DNA of 42,300 nt, from contig JALHOE010000060.1 in NCBI GenBank assembly GCA_022843175.1, positions 1 through 42,300 on the forward strand, read 5' to 3'. This document shows, piece after piece, positions 26,449 to 36,054 of the stretch. The stretch's first letter is position 1, and every line of letters starts with the position of its first letter. Both the position numbers and the translations under genes were made by a program. A model generated the notes under the pieces. That model ran no database searches. It saw only the letters and a program-made list of their open reading frames with translations, and was not told the DNA's origin. The stretch is from Deltaproteobacteria bacterium. GTDB lineage: Bacteria > Myxococcota_A > Polyangia > Polyangiales > JADJMO01.

Positions 26449-26478
26449 AAGCGCCTGACGACTTCTCGCCAGACGCTT
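26449..26478 (-). terminator. Ancestral terminator of the tRNA-Gly gene
   Basis: An imperfect stem (AAGCGCCTG with CAGACGCTT) is followed on the minus strand by TTTTTCTC. A close copy lies beside the intact tRNA at 41890-41927. This copy is next to the 3' tRNA fragment and so is probably the original terminator. Confidence 0.6.
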
Positions 26479-26494
26479 GTTTCTCGGCCTCTTC

Positions 26495-26545
26495 TTGAGC
26501 GGGAAACGGGATTCGAACCCGCGACCCTCAGCTTGGGAAGCTGAT
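26495..26545 (-). repeat. attL: 3' fragment of tRNA-Gly
   Basis: The block matches 41939-41989 except at 26511-26512. It spans the acceptor 3' strand, T-arm, variable loop and anticodon stem-loop, but the 5' part of the tRNA is missing, so it cannot be a working tRNA. The repeat ends at the 5' side of the anticodon stem, a usual crossover place for tyrosine recombinases. Confidence 0.88.
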
Positions 26546-26646
26546 TCGGGCCTGTTTCCTGGTGTTTCGTGGTGTTGCGGATCGCAGGGATTCCGCGCAC
26601 TTGCTGTTTCTGGAGCGAGCTCGGGCGTTCGCTTCGTTGCGGGCAG

Positions 26647-26669
26647 GTGGTGTGCTTGGTGGTGTGCCT
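26647..26669 (+). repeat. Left copy of a 23-bp subterminal direct repeat (possible integrase arm site)
   Basis: This copy is identical to 41850-41872. Each copy contains GTGGTGTGC twice, three bases apart. A weaker version (TGGTGTTTCGTGGTGTTGC) lies at 26560-26578. After excision the two perfect copies would flank the attachment core at about 70-100 bp on either side. Confidence 0.6.
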
Positions 26670-26757
26670 CAGAACGCTCATGGGATGCCCGCTGCCTTCG
26701 CAAACGTTGGCCACGATAGGCTCGTGGGACCACGCGAACACGGCGGTCGGCCGTCAG

Positions 26758-27999
26758 TCATTCGCCGCCGCGCAGGTCCGCCAGCAAGTCGTTCAGGACC
26801 GTCTCTTCGTGCACGGCGACGCCGCGCTTTACCATCGCGGTCGACAGCGACGCGTCCCACGGCGTCTCGATTGGCTTTCCGTCGAGCGCGGGACCACCAG
26901 CCGCCGCTGCGTAGTCCTCGCTGCCCATCCGCCAAGGCACGGCCTCGTCTCGCGAGTAGAGGCCGCGCGCGATAGTGACGCCCGGCCAGTCGAAGTCCCC
27001 GTGGTAACGAACCTGCGCGCCTCCGATGCGCAGGCGTCGAAGGAGCTCGCGAAGCGCGCTTCTCGCCTGTCCACTCGTGCAGATCAGAGGATGCGCCGAG
27101 GCGCCAAGCGCGTCGGCCGCAGCGGCGAGGATGGTCGGGTTCTCGCATGCGTAGACGACGTGCCCTCGCGGAAGGTCGAAGGTGAGGTTCTCGCGCAGGA
27201 TCTGCCGGAGGGAGGTGTGTAGCGGCTCGCCGGCGTCGGCATATCGATTGAGCGTTGTCGCGAGGAGCCCAGTCGACGCCCCACGCAAGTTGAGGACGAG
27301 CACGGGTGCGCTCAGGTCGTCGACGACGATCCCGACCTTCGCGAGAATGTCGCGCCGAGGCACGTCGAGGCCGGCCACACCAAGGGAATGTGCTGCGCCG
27401 TGGACGAGGAGCGTCCCCAGCGGCTCTCCTTCGTCGAGCGCATGGCCATCGCCGCACACGTCGGCAGCGAGCTGGGCGACGCGAACATCTGCAAACGGCG
27501 TACGGCGAAGGAGATGTAGTGCGAGCTCGAACCAGCGTCGGGCATCACGCGAGGCACCGCGCGACAGTCGCCGAAGTAGGCCGGTGGAGAGCAGTTCGGA
27601 GATCCACGCCATCGCCCAGGGCGGGTCGCCAACCACGGTGGTGGGCAGCGACGCCTCGAAATCACTCCACGCCGTCTCCATGGCGAGAGCGGCGTCGCGC
27701 GCGGCGACGATCGGACCTTCCAAGAGCTCGATCGCGTCGACCAACGAGGGCGCTAGTCCGGCGTTCCTTATCAGCCGATCGAGCTCTGTGAGATTGATGG
27801 TGAGGCGGCCCGACGTCGGCCTGCGCCCGAAGAGAGCGTCTACAGCGGCACGCTCGTCAGGCGTCGGCTCCGGAACCACGACAAGTCCGTCGAGCTCGCC
27901 GGAGCGACGAAGCCGTGCGGTGAGACGCTCACGAACGCGCGCCAACGCGTCGGTGCCTAGTACTCGCCTCACGCGCGCGTCGTCAATCACGCTGCTCAT
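26758..27999 (-). CDS. jetD: Wadjet type II JetD (TIGR02679, Toprim nuclease subunit)
   Basis: This 413-residue protein is of the DUF3323/DUF2399 type. The Toprim-like catalytic acidic residues are visible: E286 in VVYACENP and D335/D337 in YHGDFDWPG. In Wadjet, JetD is the topoisomerase VI-A-like nuclease that cuts circular plasmid DNA once the SMC motor has extruded it. ATG 27999 is chosen because it gives a 17-bp overlap with jetC; longer starts run deep into jetC. It is the last gene of the operon, and 758 bp... of downstream sequence is not needed to explain it: the left attachment site begins 212 bp beyond its stop. Confidence 0.9.
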   Translation of the reverse strand: MSSVIDDARVRRVLGTDALARVRERLTARLRRSGELDGLVVVPEPTPDERAAVDALFGRRPTSGRLTINLTELDRLIRNAGLAPSLVDAIELLEGPIVAARDAALAMETAWSDFEASLPTTVVGDPPWAMAWISELLSTGLLRRLSRGASRDARRWFELALHLLRRTPFADVRVAQLAADVCGDGHALDEGEPLGTLLVHGAAHSLGVAGLDVPRRDILAKVGIVVDDLSAPVLVLNLRGASTGLLATTLNRYADAGEPLHTSLRQILRENLTFDLPRGHVVYACENPTILAAAADALGASAHPLICTSGQARSALRELLRRLRIGGAQVRYHGDFDWPGVTIARGLYSRDEAVPWRMGSEDYAAAAGGPALDGKPIETPWDASLSTAMVKRGVAVHEETVLNDLLADLRGGE

Positions 28000-30900
28000 C
28001 TCGAATTCGTTGCTTGCCGTTCCACACCAGTCGCGTGGTGTGGACGGCATCGATCCCAGGTCGGGTGGTGAGCTGGTAGATCGCGAGGGCCGGAACGACT
28101 GGATAACAGCCCCATTCCCTCTCGCTGGTCATGACGAAATCGAGATCGAAGGCGCCGAGGAGCTCGAAGCACTTCCCTCGCATGTCGTTGTCGACACCGA
28201 CGAACGCCTCGTCGAGCAGGATCAGCCTCGGAGCTTCATGCGAGGCGCTCCGGTAGTGCGCGGCCGCTGCCGCGAGCTGCGGCAACGTAAGTGCAATGGC
28301 CTTCTCGCCGCCGGATCCGGTGCCGTGCGTGCGACGGGTGAGCGCCATCCACTTCTTGTCCTGATATCGGTCGATGCCGAACCGGTGCCACTGGCGGTAG
28401 TCGAACGCCTCCGACAGATGTTCGCGCCACGTCCCCGAATCGCGTTTCGCGCGAACCTGCTCGATCTGCTGTTGGAGAAAATCCGCGACCGCGCGTCGTT
28501 CGTCCGCAGACCACAGTCCCTGTGTCGCGAGTAGCCGCGGTCGAACGGCAGCGAATCCTGGCGGCGCTTCCGGATGGGGTGTCCACGTGAACCGAAGCTT
28601 CATGCCAGTGCTCATCGGCCGATTTTCGATCTCGGTGTTCATCCGCGCGACCAACTCCTCCGCGCGACGGAGCTGCTCGTGAAGGTGCGTGGAGATCTCG
28701 CCCAGGAGGTGCGACTCGATGATCTCCCGCTCACGCGCAGCCAGAATGCGATCACGGCTGTTGATGTCGTCCTCGAGCGTTCGCGAGAGCTCGTGAATGT
28801 CCATCTCACTGCCTCGGAACGGCACTCGAACGACCCTGACCCCAGCTTCGTCGACGAGCCCAGGGCGATATCCGTGAGATCCCAGCGCCCCGTCGAGTTC
28901 ACCGAACCGCGCATTCAAATCGCTCTGCACCTTCGCCCACGCCGTCTCGTCGTGAGCGACCGACGACAGCAACGACTCGATGCTTCGGGCTAGCTCGACG
29001 ATCGCCGTCGTCGAGGTTCGTTCCAAATCCACGGCGAAGCCGTCGCCCAGGACAGCGAGCACCCTCGTCTGAACCAGGTCGCGGAGGCTCGCGGCCGCGA
29101 GATCGCGAAACCCTACACGTTCCGAGACCGATACCTCGAGGCGCGTGACGCGCTCGTTCAGCGTCGCCACGTTGTTTGTGGCCGCCATCAGGGCGTCTTC
29201 GGCGCGCCGTTCCTCCACGCGCGCTGCTTCCAAGCTCTTCTTCGCGGCGTCGAGTTGGGCGAGTGTTTCCTGAACGGAACGGCCGATGCTCTTGTCGAGC
29301 GCCTTGGCGTGCGCCGCGGCCGCGGCGTGGTCGGCGTCGGCCTGCTGCAATTCCGCTTCGGCGCGCGACAGGTCAGCTGCGGCTTGGTTCAATAACGAGG
29401 TCGCCTGCGCGGTCTGCGAGATGGTGACGCCGAGGAACTCGATCGACGTCCACAACTGAGCGGCTGCGTTCTCCGTATCACGCAGGTGTTCCCCGAGCAC
29501 GTCCAGCCGATCGATGTGATCCTGCAGGCCCATGGCAGTAGCCGCCTCAACCAACGCTTCGCGAGCCGCGCAGAATGCCTCGCGCGCAGCGTCGAGTGCC
29601 TCCTCAGCAGTGGTCACCGCTGTCGACGCCCTCGCAAACGCCGACTCGTGCTGCGCAACCCTTTCGATCGCCGCACGTAGTTCGTCGTCGGTTGGCGCGC
29701 TGGCCCGTTCGGCGTCGAGTTTCCTCCGTCGCGCATCATGGTCGGCGAGTTCCTGCTCGATCTGCGAGACGTTCCACCTCGCCGCCTCGAGCTCCTGCTC
29801 GAGCGCGATCAGGCGCAGCCGACGGGCTTCCTCTCGAGCGCCGTGACCGACGTATTCGGCTGCGGACTTCGTCCACCCTCCCCGAACCGCACCGATCGCG
29901 AAACGACCTTCGCGATCGATCCATGTGTGCTCCTCGCATTCGCCGTCGCCGATTCGTTCGAGTACGCGCTGAATCGACTCGTTGGAGAGGGCACTCACGC
30001 GTGCGTTTCCGTGATCGACCGCGGGGCGCAGGACTGCAGCCAGGGACTGGGCAAGCGTTCGCCCGGAGGCACTGAGATAGAGCTCGCCGTCGGGTTGGTG
30101 GATGGTGATGCCGTCGGGAGTCACCCAGGAATCCAGGAGCCCAGAAGCTTCCAGAGCAGCTTCGTAGCCTGCGCGTTCCGCTTGAGCGACCTCATCGCGG
30201 AAGTCGCAGACGGCCCATAGCGGGGCGCCGTCACGTAGGTCGCGGCCGCCGGAGACGACGTGACGCCGCGGTGGCTCACGGTGCCGTCCCGCCTTGAGGT
30301 CATCGTGTTCCTGTTGAAGCGCGTCGACGTTCCTCGTGCTCTCCGTCAGCCGCGTGAGAATCTCCGTGCGCGAGCCGGCCATCACCTCGGCGGTCGTCTG
30401 AAATGCGTGATCAATCGCGCGTCGGATGGGTGAGTCCGCGCCGCTGCCGGTGTCCGTCCACACCTCGACGTCGGACTGGAGTTCGTCTGCGGTTGGCACC
30501 GAAAAGACCTGCACGTCGGCGCGCCACCTGTCGTAGTCCGCAAGAAGTCGGTCGCGAGCGGCGTCACGTTTCACGCGGCTCGATGCGCACTCGTGAAACT
30601 CGTGGTCGCGCGCGAGCCGTGCGCGCTCGACTTCGTCGCCGCAGCGCTTCTGCTTCTCGCCGCGCGTGTCCATCTCCTTTCGAAGCGGAGTCAACGCCTT
30701 GAGGTGTTGCCTTCGATCCGCAAGCTCGCGCTCGATCGTCTTGCGTACCTTCGTAACAGCATCGACATCGACGCTGTCGAGACCAATTCGATCGCCCTCG
30801 CGTACGACGCGAGGAAGCTCCGCCGCGGTGGCTTCGGCCGACAGTGCCTTCAATCGGAGGGCTGCGTTCTGTCGGCGTCGCTGGGTCTCCTGATTCGCGG

Positions 30901-32029
30901 TCGCGACGCGATCTTGGTGCGCACGGACTTGGTCCGCGGCCCGTTCATGCGCGGCCGCAGCTGTCTTCGCAGCCTTCTCGGAGGCGCGAGCCGCTTCGTG
31001 GGCTGCCTGCAGCGCCTGAGCGTTGCGCATTTCCGGGCTGCTCTCGAGGGTGCGCACCGTCTGATCTGCGGCGAGGGCGTTGTTTCGCGTCTCGCCGCGA
31101 CGAGTTCGCGCGGCGGCGGCTTCGCCTTTCCCGGCTTCGAGTTCGGCCTCCGCGACGCGAAGCTCACGATTCGCCCCCTCGAACGCAGACTGCGCCGTGC
31201 GCACTTCTTTCGCTCGCCGGCGCGCGGCAACTCCGACGTAGCGACGGTAGCCGTCCAGAAATGTTCGCGTCGCTTGGACTGCAGCACGCGACGCGTCAAG
31301 GTCCGCGCGCTCCGTCTCCAACCCCCTGAACGCCTCCGCGACGTCGGCGAGCACCTCCGTCGACACCGGAGGCAGCGCCTCGCTCAATGCCGACGAGAGG
31401 CGCTCCTCCTCGAGGTTCCGGGAGAGTTGCGGCTTTCGCAGCGCGATCAACAGGTCCAGCAGGGCGCGGTAGCGGGCGTGTCCGAGTGCGAAGAACTCTC
31501 GGTCCACGGCGGCTCGGTACTTCTCTGCGGAGTCGAAGACCTCTCCGGATCCGCGGACCGCGTCATCGAGTCGAGCCCTCGTGAGTGGGGCGCCGCCGGT
31601 GCCAACGAGCGCGAACTGCTCGCCAACGCGCTGCTTCGTGAGAAAGAACCACTTCGTCGGCGCTCCCTTCCCCTGGACCGCGTGCATCCCGCACCCGATG
31701 GTTCGGAACTGAGGGCCATCGTCTGTCATGCGCCCGAATTCGAGCCAGGTGTAACCCGTTCGGTCCGGGTACCGACCATTCATCAGGAGATGAAATTCGA
31801 TTCGCTTGTGCGGGTCGCCGTCCGGCTCGAGGCGATCAGGGCGCGTCTCTCCATCGAGCAAGAACGGAAGCTGCAGCGCAAGGACGCGGGACTTTCCGCT
31901 GCCGTTGTTGCCGCGCAGGATCAGGCGACCATCTTCGTACTCGAAGATCTCGTTGTCGTAGAAGTAGAGGTTCAGCAGCCCGCCGCGCAGCGGCTGCCAA
32001 CGCTCCTTGCGCGGAACGGGCAGCCTCAT
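27983..32029 (-). CDS. jetC: Wadjet type II JetC (TIGR02680, SMC/MukB-like ATPase)
   Basis: This 1348-residue SMC-type motor has its N-terminal Walker A at 40-47 (GNNGSGKS) and long charged coiled-coil stretches between about 220-560 and 700-1030. The central hinge-like region carries SGGRDLRDGAPLW. The C-terminal ABC signature is GTGSGGEKAIAL (SGGE at 1239-1242) and Walker B is RLILLDEAF (D1273, E1274). The head is complete, so ATPase activity is expected. JetC would extrude DNA loops with JetA and JetB and so detect small circular DNA. It overlaps jetB by ATGA and jetD by 17 bp. Confidence 0.93.
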   Translation of the reverse strand: MRLPVPRKERWQPLRGGLLNLYFYDNEIFEYEDGRLILRGNNGSGKSRVLALQLPFLLDGETRPDRLEPDGDPHKRIEFHLLMNGRYPDRTGYTWLEFGRMTDDGPQFRTIGCGMHAVQGKGAPTKWFFLTKQRVGEQFALVGTGGAPLTRARLDDAVRGSGEVFDSAEKYRAAVDREFFALGHARYRALLDLLIALRKPQLSRNLEEERLSSALSEALPPVSTEVLADVAEAFRGLETERADLDASRAAVQATRTFLDGYRRYVGVAARRRAKEVRTAQSAFEGANRELRVAEAELEAGKGEAAAARTRRGETRNNALAADQTVRTLESSPEMRNAQALQAAHEAARASEKAAKTAAAAHERAADQVRAHQDRVATANQETQRRRQNAALRLKALSAEATAAELPRVVREGDRIGLDSVDVDAVTKVRKTIERELADRRQHLKALTPLRKEMDTRGEKQKRCGDEVERARLARDHEFHECASSRVKRDAARDRLLADYDRWRADVQVFSVPTADELQSDVEVWTDTGSGADSPIRRAIDHAFQTTAEVMAGSRTEILTRLTESTRNVDALQQEHDDLKAGRHREPPRRHVVSGGRDLRDGAPLWAVCDFRDEVAQAERAGYEAALEASGLLDSWVTPDGITIHQPDGELYLSASGRTLAQSLAAVLRPAVDHGNARVSALSNESIQRVLERIGDGECEEHTWIDREGRFAIGAVRGGWTKSAAEYVGHGAREEARRLRLIALEQELEAARWNVSQIEQELADHDARRRKLDAERASAPTDDELRAAIERVAQHESAFARASTAVTTAEEALDAAREAFCAAREALVEAATAMGLQDHIDRLDVLGEHLRDTENAAAQLWTSIEFLGVTISQTAQATSLLNQAAADLSRAEAELQQADADHAAAAAHAKALDKSIGRSVQETLAQLDAAKKSLEAARVEERRAEDALMAATNNVATLNERVTRLEVSVSERVGFRDLAAASLRDLVQTRVLAVLGDGFAVDLERTSTTAIVELARSIESLLSSVAHDETAWAKVQSDLNARFGELDGALGSHGYRPGLVDEAGVRVVRVPFRGSEMDIHELSRTLEDDINSRDRILAAREREIIESHLLGEISTHLHEQLRRAEELVARMNTEIENRPMSTGMKLRFTWTPHPEAPPGFAAVRPRLLATQGLWSADERRAVADFLQQQIEQVRAKRDSGTWREHLSEAFDYRQWHRFGIDRYQDKKWMALTRRTHGTGSGGEKAIALTLPQLAAAAAHYRSASHEAPRLILLDEAFVGVDNDMRGKCFELLGAFDLDFVMTSEREWGCYPVVPALAIYQLTTRPGIDAVHTTRLVWNGKQRIRDEQRD

Positions 32030-33201
32030 GACGCCCTCTCGACTCGCGGCGGAAGAAGTGCGAATCGGGCGACAGCCGGGAGAGGCTCGACGCCGTCTCG
32101 AACGCGCCGGACCAGGTCGAGGGCGACGAGTAAGTCCACCGCTTCAACCGCGAGGTGGATCTCGGCGCCGTCTTCCCGCGCGGCCTTCCGCCAGTACTTC
32201 CCGTGAACGGCGATGAGTTCTCGAAGGTGTCGCGAGAGATCGACGTTGGACACGAAGGTGTCGCCGGCGCGGATCCGCATCGCGAGGAAGTCCGCGATGA
32301 GGAGCGCCACGTGACCACTCGTGCCTTCCTCGGGTAGAGACACGTCGGTGAGCTCACGCTGTGGATCGACGAGCGCGAGGCCTTCCGCGCGGGCCTCGAC
32401 CTCGAGCCCCGTGGCCTCAAGAATAGGCTTCAGGATCGCCGCCCGTGCTCGATGGAGATACTCGCGTTCCTCTACGGAGAGATCGGCGTAATAGAGCACT
32501 GGGTCGTCAATCAAGCGCCGAGCGAGCCGGTGTCGCAGCGCGCGTCGATTCGCTTCCTCGGTCTCGACGTGCGGCTCTTCGACGAGCGCTTCGACTCGCT
32601 CATGACCCGCGGGCGCACCCAGGGTCGAAGGCGGACGGCGCGCGTTGATGAGACGGGCGAGGACCGTTCGATCGATCCGGTACAACGCGTCGCCCTTGTC
32701 GGCGACGAACGCCTCCTCGTCGCCCTGCACACGTCGTAGGACGCCGAGGCCGAGCAGTGTTCGCACCACTGCGACGAGCTCACGGCGATCGTCACGAACG
32801 GTGAGTGAGAACGTGAAGCCGACGTCCGAAACGGCAACGGCTGCCAGAGACACGATGTCCTCGGCGATCCGTTGGAGCGTCGTCTGTCGATCCATGCGCT
32901 CGACGGCGGCGAGGGCCAGACAGAAGACCACGTAGCGGCGCTTCGTGAACGGTGCTGCTTCCCCCTGCATCGCCGCGCGGTTTCCGGCGGCCGGATTGCC
33001 TGGCGTTTTGCCCAGGCGGACGAGCTCTCGCTCGACGTAGAGCGTCCATCCGAAATTCTCGCTGAAGAAATCGCGCAGCCACACCACATGCCGACGAACC
33101 GCGGCCAGAGACGCCTCCGAGCTCGCCGTCAGGAGCGGCTGTTTCAAGAGCGCTCGAACCGCCGTACGTCGCTCGGCAAGAACCGCTTCGTCCATACTCA
33201 T
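32026..33201 (-). CDS. jetB: Wadjet type II JetB (TIGR02678, DUF2398, MukE-like)
   Basis: This 391-residue protein has the winged-helix-rich make-up of the DUF2398 family, with YLHRARAAIL and DFLAMRIRAGDTFVSNVD among its clear blocks. In the Wadjet complex JetB is the kite-type subunit that joins JetA to the JetC heads. Both junctions are ATGA overlaps (with jetA before and jetC after), so the three are made in step. The family call rests on the gene order and overall resemblance, not on a catalytic motif. Confidence 0.88.
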   Translation of the reverse strand: MSMDEAVLAERRTAVRALLKQPLLTASSEASLAAVRRHVVWLRDFFSENFGWTLYVERELVRLGKTPGNPAAGNRAAMQGEAAPFTKRRYVVFCLALAAVERMDRQTTLQRIAEDIVSLAAVAVSDVGFTFSLTVRDDRRELVAVVRTLLGLGVLRRVQGDEEAFVADKGDALYRIDRTVLARLINARRPPSTLGAPAGHERVEALVEEPHVETEEANRRALRHRLARRLIDDPVLYYADLSVEEREYLHRARAAILKPILEATGLEVEARAEGLALVDPQRELTDVSLPEEGTSGHVALLIADFLAMRIRAGDTFVSNVDLSRHLRELIAVHGKYWRKAAREDGAEIHLAVEAVDLLVALDLVRRVRDGVEPLPAVARFALLPPRVERAS

Positions 33202-34772
33202 TCCGCCGCCTCCCGGTGTTCAGGTGCGAGGGCATCGACGATCTCAATCTCCCGATCGGCGCAGCAGAGGACGCCGTCGTCCGTCATGATCGCGGCCTCT
33301 GCGCCGTCGATAGGCGCGCCGAGCCGAATCAACAGCGAGCCGTCCGTGGAGGAAGCTTCCACGATCGGTTCCTTCGGCGTAGCGAGCGTGAGGGCGGCGC
33401 CCAGGAGGTCGAGGAAAAGCTCGAACACGTGCCGATCCATCTCGCCGACGTCCGACAGGCGACGTCGGCCGCGCCCGAGCAACCACAGCCTGGCAGCTTC
33501 AAGTTGCCGATGTTCCGCTGCGGCGTACTCGGCGAGCTGCGCCTTCTCCTTGCTGCGATCGACAACCGCGCGGGGCGCGCCCGGTCGATCGTAGCGTCCC
33601 GAGAGGCGAAGCCGCGGCGCAATGCGAAGCGGGGGCGCCTCGAGCCAGCTCGAACGCGCCGTCACGTCGTCCGACTGCCAGTCAGCGAGCGACTCCTCGT
33701 TGATCCACAGGTGTCGACACGGAGCGAGGCCGAATGCGGCGCGCCAGAGCCGATGCGCTCCCGCATCGTCGTCGGCCTCCGCAAACCAACGTGCGAGCGT
33801 CAGGAAGTCCTGGTGCCGGTCCGCGCGACGAATTCGTCGGTCGTGGATCGCCTGCGCTGCCGCGAGCAGCGCGGGGATCGCGGCGAGCGCGCGCGTTCGC
33901 AACACATGCGCTTGCGACGGCTCGCCGTCGTCGCTGACGAACCAGCGACAGACGCCGCGCCATCGGCCATTCCAAAGTTCGCGCGTTTCGATGAGCGCGC
34001 GCTCGTCAACCTCCAAGCGGTCGGCGACCGAACGTTCCGCCGCAACGCCGAGCAACGCGGGCGCCGCCGGCTCCAAGTGACGAAGCGTCGCGGCAATCTC
34101 GATCGATGCAGCAGTGAGATCGCCGACGAAGCGTTCGAGGTAGTCGATCAGCCGCTCCTTGTACGCGAGGAACACGACCTCCTCCGTCTGGAGGTCGACG
34201 CTTCGCTGCAAGCCACCGATGAAGATCTGCGCCTTGCTCGTCAGCTCCTCGAATCGGCTGTAGAGGGCCTGGAGGGACCGGTGGACCTTCCCCGCATCGA
34301 GCGTGCTTTCGCGCGCGAGTAGTTCGAGCTCGGCAAGATGCTCGCGGATGTCGGTGAGCGCCGAGGTTTGGAGCTCGCCGGGCACGTTCACGAGCTGCTC
34401 GAAGAGCAGCAACGCGCGCTCCGCGGCCTCGCCGCGGCTCGTGAGCTGGTAGAGGAGCCGCTCGCGATAGAACTCTTCGAGCGTCTCGACGTCGGCGGTA
34501 TCCGGGTCCGCGCGGAGGTTCTCCCAGGTCCGAAGCTGCTTCAGCGCGACATCGACATCCGAGTGCTCGACCGCAGCCCCCGCGTCGCGGAGCTCGCGAT
34601 GAACGTCCTCGGGACGAAGGTGAAGCGAAAAGCGCTCCTTGGCGTGGATGAAGACGCGCATGATCGCGCGGTAAAGCGCGGCCTTCTCCGCATCGACGTA
34701 GGCGAACACCGGCAGCCGCGCGTCATCAGCGCGTGCCATCAGCATCGGGCCGTTCGATCGCGTCGGCGTCAT
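33198..34772 (-). CDS. jetA: Wadjet type II JetA (TIGR02677, DUF2397, kleisin/MukF-like)
   Basis: This protein of about 524 residues is the first gene of the Wadjet operon. Typical DUF2397 features are the N-terminal winged helix (FAYVDAEKAALYRAIMRVF), a helical middle, and a C-terminal region with LWINEESLADW and WLEAPPLRI. It would act as the kleisin bridging the SMC heads. The start is uncertain: ATG 34772 has only a weak GAG before it, and ATGs at 34745 and 34739 are possible. Its promoter lies in the 274-bp region shared with ietA. Confidence 0.88.
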   Translation of the reverse strand: MTPTRSNGPMLMARADDARLPVFAYVDAEKAALYRAIMRVFIHAKERFSLHLRPEDVHRELRDAGAAVEHSDVDVALKQLRTWENLRADPDTADVETLEEFYRERLLYQLTSRGEAAERALLLFEQLVNVPGELQTSALTDIREHLAELELLARESTLDAGKVHRSLQALYSRFEELTSKAQIFIGGLQRSVDLQTEEVVFLAYKERLIDYLERFVGDLTAASIEIAATLRHLEPAAPALLGVAAERSVADRLEVDERALIETRELWNGRWRGVCRWFVSDDGEPSQAHVLRTRALAAIPALLAAAQAIHDRRIRRADRHQDFLTLARWFAEADDDAGAHRLWRAAFGLAPCRHLWINEESLADWQSDDVTARSSWLEAPPLRIAPRLRLSGRYDRPGAPRAVVDRSKEKAQLAEYAAAEHRQLEAARLWLLGRGRRRLSDVGEMDRHVFELFLDLLGAALTLATPKEPIVEASSTDGSLLIRLGAPIDGAEAAIMTDDGVLCCADREIEIVDALAPEHREAAE

Positions 34773-35046
34773 CGCTCGGAATCGTACTGCTCAACGAGCG
34801 GCGAGCGCCTCGCTTCATCCCGGCGGTCGGACGAAGAATGTCCGCGGCTGCGACCGACACGCGCAGCGATGCGTCCTCGTCCCGTCCGGTGCCTCGCTTG
34901 GCCTTGAAATCGCGCTGGACAAGACCTGTTCCCCCGTTCAGCATAACCGCGCTCTGCCTGTACACCCGCGGGAGGGGCGCCGAGCCCGGCAATTGCAGCG
35001 GTTCGGTTGGCCGCACCGCAGCTGCTCGGGCTAGAAGAAGACGACG
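34773..35046. promoter_or_regulatory. Shared divergent promoter region of jetABCD and ietAS
   Basis: This 274-bp stretch holds no gene and must carry both defence promoters. It is less GC-rich in places (GGCCTTGAAATCG and GTTCAGCATAACC around 34900-34960). I saw no clear -35/-10 pair and no long palindrome. Confidence 0.5.
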
Positions 35047-36033
35047 ATGGCCACCGCCGATCAGGTCAAAGCGCTCATCCGGAGCCACGCCGACGGCGAC
35101 GACTCGCGCTTCTACGCGATCGCGATGCAGGTCGCGGCGCAGGCGGCGCGGAGCGGCCATGGGAAGTTCGCCCAGGAGCTCCGCGACCTGGTCGACAAGG
35201 CAAAAGAGCGCGCGAGGGCGATCGAGCCGACGCGAGGTCCGAAGCCGGTGCCGCTGGCGCAGCCAAGGGGCGAGCTAGCGGGCCTCGTCACCGTCGGTTA
35301 CCCAAAGACGCGCGTAGGCGACATGGCACTCGCCGACGCGCTCCGCGCGCGTCTCGAACGTGTTTTGACCGAGCAACGTGAACGCGGTCGAATCCGTGAC
35401 CACGGCTTTGCCCCCATGCGGAAGCTTCTTCTCGTCGGCCCGCCGGGCACCGGCAAGACGATGACCGCCGCCGCGCTCGCTGGCGAACTCGGGTTGCCGC
35501 TCTTCGGCATTCAGCTCGACTCGCTGATCAGCAAGTACATGGGCGAGACGGCGGCAAAGCTGCGCATCGTCTTCGACGCGATCCAGTCGTCGCGCGGTGT
35601 CTACCTGTTCGACGAATTCGACGCGCTCGGGGGTGACCGAGCCACGAAAAACGACGTCGGCGAGATCCGGCGGGTTCTCAATTCGTTCTTGCAGTTCCTC
35701 GAGCAGGACGACTCCGACAGTCTCGTCCTCGGGGCGACGAACCACGCCGCCCTCCTCGATCGCGCGCTCTTCAGGCGTTTCGATGCCTTGCTTGAGTATG
35801 ACCTACCGACCGCTGACGTCGCGGCGCGCGTGATGAGGGGGCGTCTCGCTCTACTCGACACGTCGGCGATCGATTGGGCGCGCGCGTCTGTCGCCGCAGC
35901 GGGGCTGAGCCACGCGGAGATCGCGATGGCGTGCGAGCAGGCCGCGAAGAACGCCATCCTCGACCACTCGACGGCGGTGCGCGATTCGGAGCTCGCTCTC
36001 GCACTCGAGGAGCGGCGAAGCTCCCACGCGTAA
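35047..36033 (+). CDS. ietA: AAA+ ATPase of an ietAS defence/toxin-antitoxin pair
   Basis: This 328-residue protein has an N-terminal helical part and one AAA+ module. The module shows Walker A GPPGTGKT (131-138), Walker B YLFDE (D189, E190), sensor 1 N232 (GATNHA) and an arginine finger in LFRRFD (243-244). The layout is close to FtsH/spastin-like ATPases. IetA from the Ti plasmid is the antitoxin partner of the subtilisin-like IetS, and the pair has also been reported to act against phage. The gene ends 21 bp before ietS. AGAAGA precedes the ATG. Confidence 0.88.
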   Translation: MATADQVKALIRSHADGDDSRFYAIAMQVAAQAARSGHGKFAQELRDLVDKAKERARAIEPTRGPKPVPLAQPRGELAGLVTVGYPKTRVGDMALADALRARLERVLTEQRERGRIRDHGFAPMRKLLLVGPPGTGKTMTAAALAGELGLPLFGIQLDSLISKYMGETAAKLRIVFDAIQSSRGVYLFDEFDALGGDRATKNDVGEIRRVLNSFLQFLEQDDSDSLVLGATNHAALLDRALFRRFDALLEYDLPTADVAARVMRGRLALLDTSAIDWARASVAAAGLSHAEIAMACEQAAKNAILDHSTAVRDSELALALEERRSSHA

Positions 36034-36054
36034 ATCCGTAAGGGGGGACGAGGA

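Noticed and set aside
26495-26545. Second tRNA-Gly gene
   Set aside because: Only the 3' part is present; D-arm and 5' acceptor strand are missing.
26394-26741. Small open frame across the left attachment site
   Set aside because: It contains the typical spurious translation of antisense tRNA (LPKLRVAGSNPVSRS) and spans a recombination junction.
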